Program-made: the position numbers and the translations under genes
In this document: piece after piece, positions 13,217 through 16,344 of the stretch
Layout of the letters: every line of letters starts with the position of its first letter
Numbering within the stretch: position 1 is the first letter of the stretch
DNA from: HB2-32-21 sp041603535
GTDB lineage: Bacteria > Pseudomonadota > Gammaproteobacteria > Pseudomonadales > Porticoccaceae
Assembly: GCA_041603535.1 (NCBI GenBank)
Contig: JBFIEE010000061.1
Coordinates: 1-16,344, forward strand
Direction: 5' to 3'
DNA length: 16,344 nt
The notes under the pieces: model-generated
What the model saw: the letters and a program-made list of their open reading frames with translations, nothing else
What the model was told of the DNA's origin: nothing
Databases searched by the model: none

Positions 13217-14398
13217 ATGGCTAGCGACTGGGCCGCATTTAACTGGCAAGACCCCTTTCTAATCGAGCAACTGCTCAGTGACGACGAGCGCATGGTCATG
13301 ACCAGTGTGCGCCAGTATGCACAGGACAAACTGCTGCCAAGGGTTCAGCAAGCGTTTCGTGACGAACACACGGATCGAGAGATATTTACCGAGATGGGCA
13401 GGCTGGGGCTGCTCGGCGCCACCATAGAGGGTTATGGCTGCCCGGGTGTTAACTACGTCAGCTATGGTCTCATTGCACGCGAAGTTGAGCGCGTTGATTC
13501 CGGTTACCGCTCGATGATGAGCGTGCAATCGAGCCTGGTCATGTACCCCATATACACCTATGGGAGCGAAGCTCAGCGGCAAAAATACCTGCCAAAACTG
13601 GCCAGTGGCGAATGGGTGGGTTGTTTCGGCCTCACCGAACCCGATCACGGCTCAGATCCCGGCGGCATGACCACGCGGGCGCGCTCGGTGAACGGTGGTT
13701 ACGCTATAACCGGCAACAAAATGTGGATTAGCAACTCACCCATTGCCGACGTATTTGTCGTGTGGGCCAAAACTGACGACGGCATTATTCGCGGCTTTGT
13801 GCTTGAAAAAGGTATGAAAGGTTTATCCGCGCCCAAGATCGAAGGCAAACTGGCATTGCGCGCCTCGATTACGGGCGAGATCGTGATGGACGAAGTATTT
13901 GTTTCACAGGATCATCTGCTGCCTGACGCAAAAGGTTTGAAAGGCCCCTTCGGCTGCCTCAATAGCGCACGCCTGGGGATCTCCTGGGGAGCGCTCGGTG
14001 CCGCCGAGACCTGCTGGCATGCGGCGAGGCAATATGTTCTTGATCGGCAACAATTCAATCGCCCTCTCGCGGCTAATCAACTGATCCAGATGAAACTGGC
14101 CAATATGCAGACTGAAATCAGCCTCGGTCTGCTCGGTTCGCTGCAAGCCACGCGCCTCAAGGACCAGGGCCAACTGGCCCCCGAACTGATTTCGATGATG
14201 AAACGCAACAACTGCTCCAAGGCCCTCGACATCGCCCGCGTGGCACGGGATATGCTGGGTGGCAACGGGATTTCGGATGAATACCCGATTATGCGGCACA
14301 TGGTTAATCTGGAAGTGGTCAATACGTATGAGGGCACGGCGGATATCCACGCGCTGATTCTCGGCCGCGCGCAAACCGGTATTCAGGCGTTTTTCTAG
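13217..14398 (+). CDS. gcdH: Glutaryl-CoA dehydrogenase (decarboxylating)
   Basis: A 393-residue FAD acyl-CoA dehydrogenase oxidising and decarboxylating glutaryl-CoA to crotonyl-CoA in lysine, tryptophan or glutarate breakdown, passing electrons to ETF. GCDH-specific stretches are YGLIAREVERVDSGYRSMMS, with Glu91 and Arg98 at the human Glu87 and Arg94 positions that bind the distal carboxylate, and FGLTEPDHGSDPGG. Catalytic Glu372 is in NTYEGTADIHALILGRA. The frame opens at 13157, but ATG at 13217 follows CAGGAG (13205-13210) by six bases and gives MASDWAAFNWQDPF, the family N-terminus. It is divergent from alr and convergent with the VOC gene. Class III CoA-transferases can activate glutarate to glutaryl-CoA, and several such genes lie in this window, but none is adjacent. 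The call is firm. Confidence 0.94.
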   Translation: MASDWAAFNWQDPFLIEQLLSDDERMVMTSVRQYAQDKLLPRVQQAFRDEHTDREIFTEMGRLGLLGATIEGYGCPGVNYVSYGLIAREVERVDSGYRSMMSVQSSLVMYPIYTYGSEAQRQKYLPKLASGEWVGCFGLTEPDHGSDPGGMTTRARSVNGGYAITGNKMWISNSPIADVFVVWAKTDDGIIRGFVLEKGMKGLSAPKIEGKLALRASITGEIVMDEVFVSQDHLLPDAKGLKGPFGCLNSARLGISWGALGAAETCWHAARQYVLDRQQFNRPLAANQLIQMKLANMQTEISLGLLGSLQATRLKDQGQLAPELISMMKRNNCSKALDIARVARDMLGGNGISDEYPIMRHMVNLEVVNTYEGTADIHALILGRAQTGIQAFF

Positions 14399-14453
14399 AA
14401 AGCTCTTTCGCTCGCGGGGCTGGGCAGGTCAAGCGACTATCGCAACCGGCGAC

Positions 14454-14900
14454 CTACTCACAACTGCCCGACGTGATGGCGTCAATACCCGGCGCGCCGG
14501 GACCCAACGGTTGCCCGTAGCTGAACTCCACGTAGTTGCCGTTGGGGTCACGCAAGCCGCAATAGTAGCCGACTGGAAACGGCTCCTGCCTCGGCGGCCA
14601 GACCAGACAGCCACTGGCGCGACCCGCTGCGGCAACTTTATCCACGGCTTCGCGGCTGTCCAGGGCAAAACCAAAATGCCGATAATCGTTATCCTGCGGT
14701 GCCAGGCTATTACCACCAGCCATCATCACAAATATAAAGTCCGTCTCTCGGCCCGGCTCCGCCATCCAGACAATTCGTTGTGGCCCCGCCACGCGCTGAT
14801 GCACGATTCCCATGCCACAAAAGCGGCTGTAGAAATCGACACACGCATCAATATCTGCGACGTGCAGTGCTACATGGGTCATACGCGGTGTTACGATCAT
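14454..14900 (-). CDS. VOC-family (glyoxalase/dioxygenase fold) protein
   Basis: A 148-residue cytosolic protein of the vicinal oxygen chelate superfamily, with two beta-alpha-beta-beta-beta units. N-terminal THVALHVADIDACVDFYSR places a metal-ligand His at 9. YRHFGFAL has His75 and DPNGNYVEFSYG has Glu125, at the expected places for metal ligands. The substrate cannot be read from sequence; glyoxalase-like lyase or isomerase roles are typical. The frame extends to 15005, but the extra 35 residues (Cys- and Arg-rich) are not VOC-like, and ATG at 14900 has CAGGTC about 10 bases upstream. It lies 153 bases downstream of the acyltransferase on the same strand and converges on gcdH, 55 bases away. 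The C-terminal tail after residue 128 is Gly/Pro-rich and short. Confidence 0.82.
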   Translation of the reverse strand: MIVTPRMTHVALHVADIDACVDFYSRFCGMGIVHQRVAGPQRIVWMAEPGRETDFIFVMMAGGNSLAPQDNDYRHFGFALDSREAVDKVAAAGRASGCLVWPPRQEPFPVGYYCGLRDPNGNYVEFSYGQPLGPGAPGIDAITSGSCE

Positions 14901-15053
14901 CGTTGCAAGACCTGATTTACTTGCGTACCGAATTAAAGTTGACTCTATCGCGCCACAATGTCGGCACCTGGGATAGTAGCGCGACGACTCAAATAAATAA
15001 GACAAGAAAAAAATCGACAGCAGTTTTTAAACGAAAGAAACGTGTCTCCCGAG

Positions 15054-15647
15054 CTAGCGATTATGGGAATGTTTTGGCGTAGCTCGCGCAAAACAACTCT
15101 GAATATACTGAATGTCCGCTTCAGCGTCACCACTGGGTATGAGCACTTCGCCCAAATCTATCACCTTTTTTGCGTAATCCACTGCCGTCACCATCATGAC
15201 GCTATCCGACATGGTAGTAATACGCAGAAACCCGGTTTTCCATTTAGCAACTCTGCTGCGGGTTCCCTCCGGCGTGATAATCAGCGCCATACTCTCAGCA
15301 CGACGGATTTTGTCTGCCACTTGTTCAACTACGCCCTGCGGCTGGGAACGATCCACGGGAATACCACCCAGCCAGTTCATTAGCACCGTCAGTGGCTGTC
15401 TGAACAAAGTATGTTTACCCAACCAATGGATATTCACATTCATAGCCATTGCTGCCGAAAGCCCATAAACAAAGTCCCAATTTGATGTATGGGGCCCAAC
15501 GATCAAAATAATCCGCCGCTGCTCAGGCATCCTGCCGGTAACCCGCCAACCGGTCACACGGAGAAAAAATTTGGCCAGATTCCGGCTCAATGCAACACGT
15601 TTGCCCAGGTGGTGAAGCGGAACCTCCGGCAATAAAAATTTAGCCAT
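15054..15647 (-). CDS. PlsC-type lysophospholipid/1-acylglycerol-phosphate acyltransferase
   Basis: A 197-residue membrane-associated acyltransferase that probably acylates a lysolipid. The HX4D motif is His53 to Asp58 in GPHTSNWDF, and the second motif EGTRSR begins at Glu127, preceded by IPVDRS. It is shorter than classical PlsC (about 240) and resembles the compact family with the GFLRI motif after EGTR. ATG at 15647 is preferred over TTG at 15653; CAGG lies about 9 bases upstream. No clear membrane-spanning helix, although an N-terminal amphipathic region is likely. The VOC gene follows on the same strand. Either phospholipid synthesis or another lipid such as an ornithine lipid could be the product; the exact acceptor is unknown. 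Confidence 0.85.
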   Translation of the reverse strand: MAKFLLPEVPLHHLGKRVALSRNLAKFFLRVTGWRVTGRMPEQRRIILIVGPHTSNWDFVYGLSAAMAMNVNIHWLGKHTLFRQPLTVLMNWLGGIPVDRSQPQGVVEQVADKIRRAESMALIITPEGTRSRVAKWKTGFLRITTMSDSVMMVTAVDYAKKVIDLGEVLIPSGDAEADIQYIQSCFARATPKHSHNR

Positions 15648-15692
15648 AAGCAACCTGATTATCTAGTAGACACGCTTGTTCATCCGTTTGCC

Positions 15693-15712
15693 ACTGCCGC
15701 TAACTGCCGCTA
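15693..15712. repeat. 10-bp tandem repeat ACTGCCGCTA x2
   Basis: Two perfect adjacent copies of ACTGCCGCTA, followed by AC. Each creates a GCTAAC hexamer, whose reverse complement GTTAGC also occurs at 1909-1914 and 1943-1948 upstream of the CoA-transferase array. The flanks CCGTT (15685-15689) and AACGG can pair around the repeat. It lies about 46 bases upstream of the acyltransferase start. Confidence 0.55.
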
Positions 15713-15759
15713 ACGGGCACAACGGATACGCCTTAGCAAAACGCATGGATACGGTGTAG

Positions 15760-15966
15760 ATGAGACGAATTTGTCATAACAAAGTAAAGAAATCACCCCC
15801 GCCGGAATATCATAGCTGGTTCCCGCCAGGCATTGAACGGGTACGTGTAACTTACTCTCTGCTAAAAGAAAAGCTAGCCCCTGAAGGTGAACGCTGCTTT
15901 ACTCACATACTCGCACAGCAGGAAAATTACATAACACCGTCATTTGCTACGGCAAATGTCAGTTAG
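15760..15966 (+). CDS. Hypothetical short ORF (68 residues), doubtful
   Basis: A 68-residue frame, MRRICHNKVKKSPPPEYHSW onward, with no recognised family, no signal peptide and no membrane segment. It lacks a clear Shine-Dalgarno (GGTGTAG before ATG). It ends at a TAG, two codons before an in-frame ATG that opens the next ORF, so both could be one 134-codon frame broken by a stop. A stable hairpin lies inside its last codons. It is more likely non-coding or a remnant than a working gene. Confidence 0.2.
   Translation: MRRICHNKVKKSPPPEYHSWFPPGIERVRVTYSLLKEKLAPEGERCFTHILAQQENYITPSFATANVS
15941..15958. other. Stable hairpin CATTTGC-TACG-GCAAATG with cUACGg tetraloop
   Basis: A perfect 7-bp stem closed by C(UACG)G, a member of the exceptionally stable UNCG tetraloop class when transcribed on the plus strand. 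No T-run follows, so it is not a standard terminator. It may be a processing or mRNA-stabilising element between the region upstream and the deacylase gene. Confidence 0.5.
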
Positions 15967-15972
15967 TGCACC

Positions 15973-16161
15973 ATGAAATACTCTACATTAATCTTCCTTC
16001 CCAACAGATGCCGGTGCTATATTGGAGAGATCAAAGCAATTATCCAGCCGTTGTTTGCGTACAAGGAGACAACGGAACCTATTAACGGACATACAGTTTT
16101 TTATCGATTGGGTGCTGCCGAGAAGATTTTGGAGACCGAGACTTCGACACAGAGTGCCTGA
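15973..16161 (+). CDS. Hypothetical short ORF (62 residues), doubtful
   Basis: A 62-residue frame beginning MKYSTLIFLPNRCRCYIGE and ending 27 bases before the deacylase start. No family recognised and no Shine-Dalgarno before ATG. The product has a mixed, globular composition (AIIQPLFAYKETTEP; HTVFYRLGAAEKILE). It is in the same frame as 15760-15966 with only TAG-TGC-ACC between. It may be the tail of a decayed gene or a small protein made upstream of the deacylase. Confidence 0.25.
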   Translation: MKYSTLIFLPNRCRCYIGEIKAIIQPLFAYKETTEPINGHTVFYRLGAAEKILETETSTQSA

Positions 16162-16188
16162 AATTATTCTGACTTAGGAGGATTTACC

Positions 16189-16344
16189 ATGACCAAGATA
16201 TACGATATTCACATCAAGGGGGGCACCGTTGTTGACGGTACCCGCGCACCGAGGCGTATCGCCGATGTATGGGTTAAGGACGGCAAAATTGCCCGTATTG
16301 GCGCTGACCCAGATGGCACTGCTACTCAGGTCATCGAAGCCGAA
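16189..16344 (+). CDS. N-acyl-D-amino-acid deacylase-like amidohydrolase, N-terminal fragment
   Basis: The first 52 codons of a metal-dependent amidohydrolase, cut by the right edge. YDIHIKGGTVVDGTRAPRR (5-23) followed by ADVWVKDGKIARIG (25-38) is the typical opening of D-aminoacylase and related N-acyl-D-amino-acid or dihydroorotase-like deacylases, forming the N-terminal beta-sandwich. The metal ligands lie beyond the edge, so the exact substrate cannot be judged. ATG at 16189 follows AGGAGG (16176-16181) by seven bases, the strongest ribosome-binding site in the window. A likely role is hydrolysing N-acyl amino acids to a free acid and an amino acid, which would feed acid-activating enzymes such as the CoA-transferases; this link is inference. 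Confidence 0.8.
   Translation, partial: MTKIYDIHIKGGTVVDGTRAPRRIADVWVKDGKIARIGADPDGTATQVIEAE

Larger units (their letters stand above)
15648..16188. other. 541-base stretch with no confident gene
   Basis: Lies between the divergent acyltransferase and deacylase genes. It holds a 10-bp tandem repeat, two short hypothetical frames, a UACG-tetraloop hairpin and the strong Shine-Dalgarno AGGAGG (16176-16181) of the next gene. The base composition is visibly more AT-rich than in neighbouring genes, especially in 15960-16160. Confidence 0.5.

Noticed and set aside
1..16344. CRISPR arrays, IS elements, tRNA or rRNA genes, prophage or defence genes
   Set aside because: No spaced repeat array, transposase, integrase, tRNA-like T-loop or defence domain was seen on either strand.

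Overview
The window looks like the chromosome of a gammaproteobacterium, probably a marine or environmental one. The evidence is the divergent rpmE/priA pair, an FtsN-like SPOR protein downstream of priA, a zinc-type L31, and proteobacterial alr and gcdH. Codon use is moderately GC-rich. I cannot place it more closely from sequence alone.

Left third (1-7480): a cluster of CaiB/BaiF (class III) CoA-transferases. One, cut by the left edge, lies on the minus strand (1-1205). Four full-length paralogues run head to tail on the plus strand (2330-3544, 3648-4859, 4941-6149, 6272-7480). A group II truncated haemoglobin (minus, 1399-1821) sits between the minus-strand copy and the plus-strand array. 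A 508-base gene-free stretch (1822-2329) separates the globin from the array and holds several direct and inverted repeats. All five transferases keep the catalytic aspartate at the formyl-CoA transferase/CaiB position. All lack the Gln17 and glycine-rich loop of true oxalate-type formyl-CoA transferases, so their acids are unknown. The last two copies are closest to each other. A terminator-like hairpin and an 18-bp tandem duplication lie between them.

Middle (7481-13038): conserved chromosomal genes. These are an exported staphylococcal-nuclease-like protein, rpmE with a good extended -10 promoter in the rpmE/priA divergent region, priA (primosome helicase), a membrane-anchored SPOR protein, and alr (alanine racemase) convergent with it. 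The argS and hslVU genes that often accompany priA/SPOR are absent.

Right third (13039-16344): gcdH (glutaryl-CoA dehydrogenase) divergent from alr, then a minus-strand pair (PlsC-type acyltransferase, VOC protein). A 541-base stretch follows with only two weak ORFs, in one frame and split by a single TAG, and a stable UACG-tetraloop hairpin. Last is the first 52 codons of an N-acyl-D-amino-acid deacylase-like amidohydrolase behind a strong Shine-Dalgarno sequence.

Taken together, the accessory genes point to acyl-CoA catabolism: CoA transfer to organic acids, glutaryl-CoA oxidation, and release of acids from N-acyl amino acids. The most noteworthy item is the 4+1 array of CoA-transferase paralogues with an embedded truncated globin. 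I did not find a clearly new defence or mobile system.
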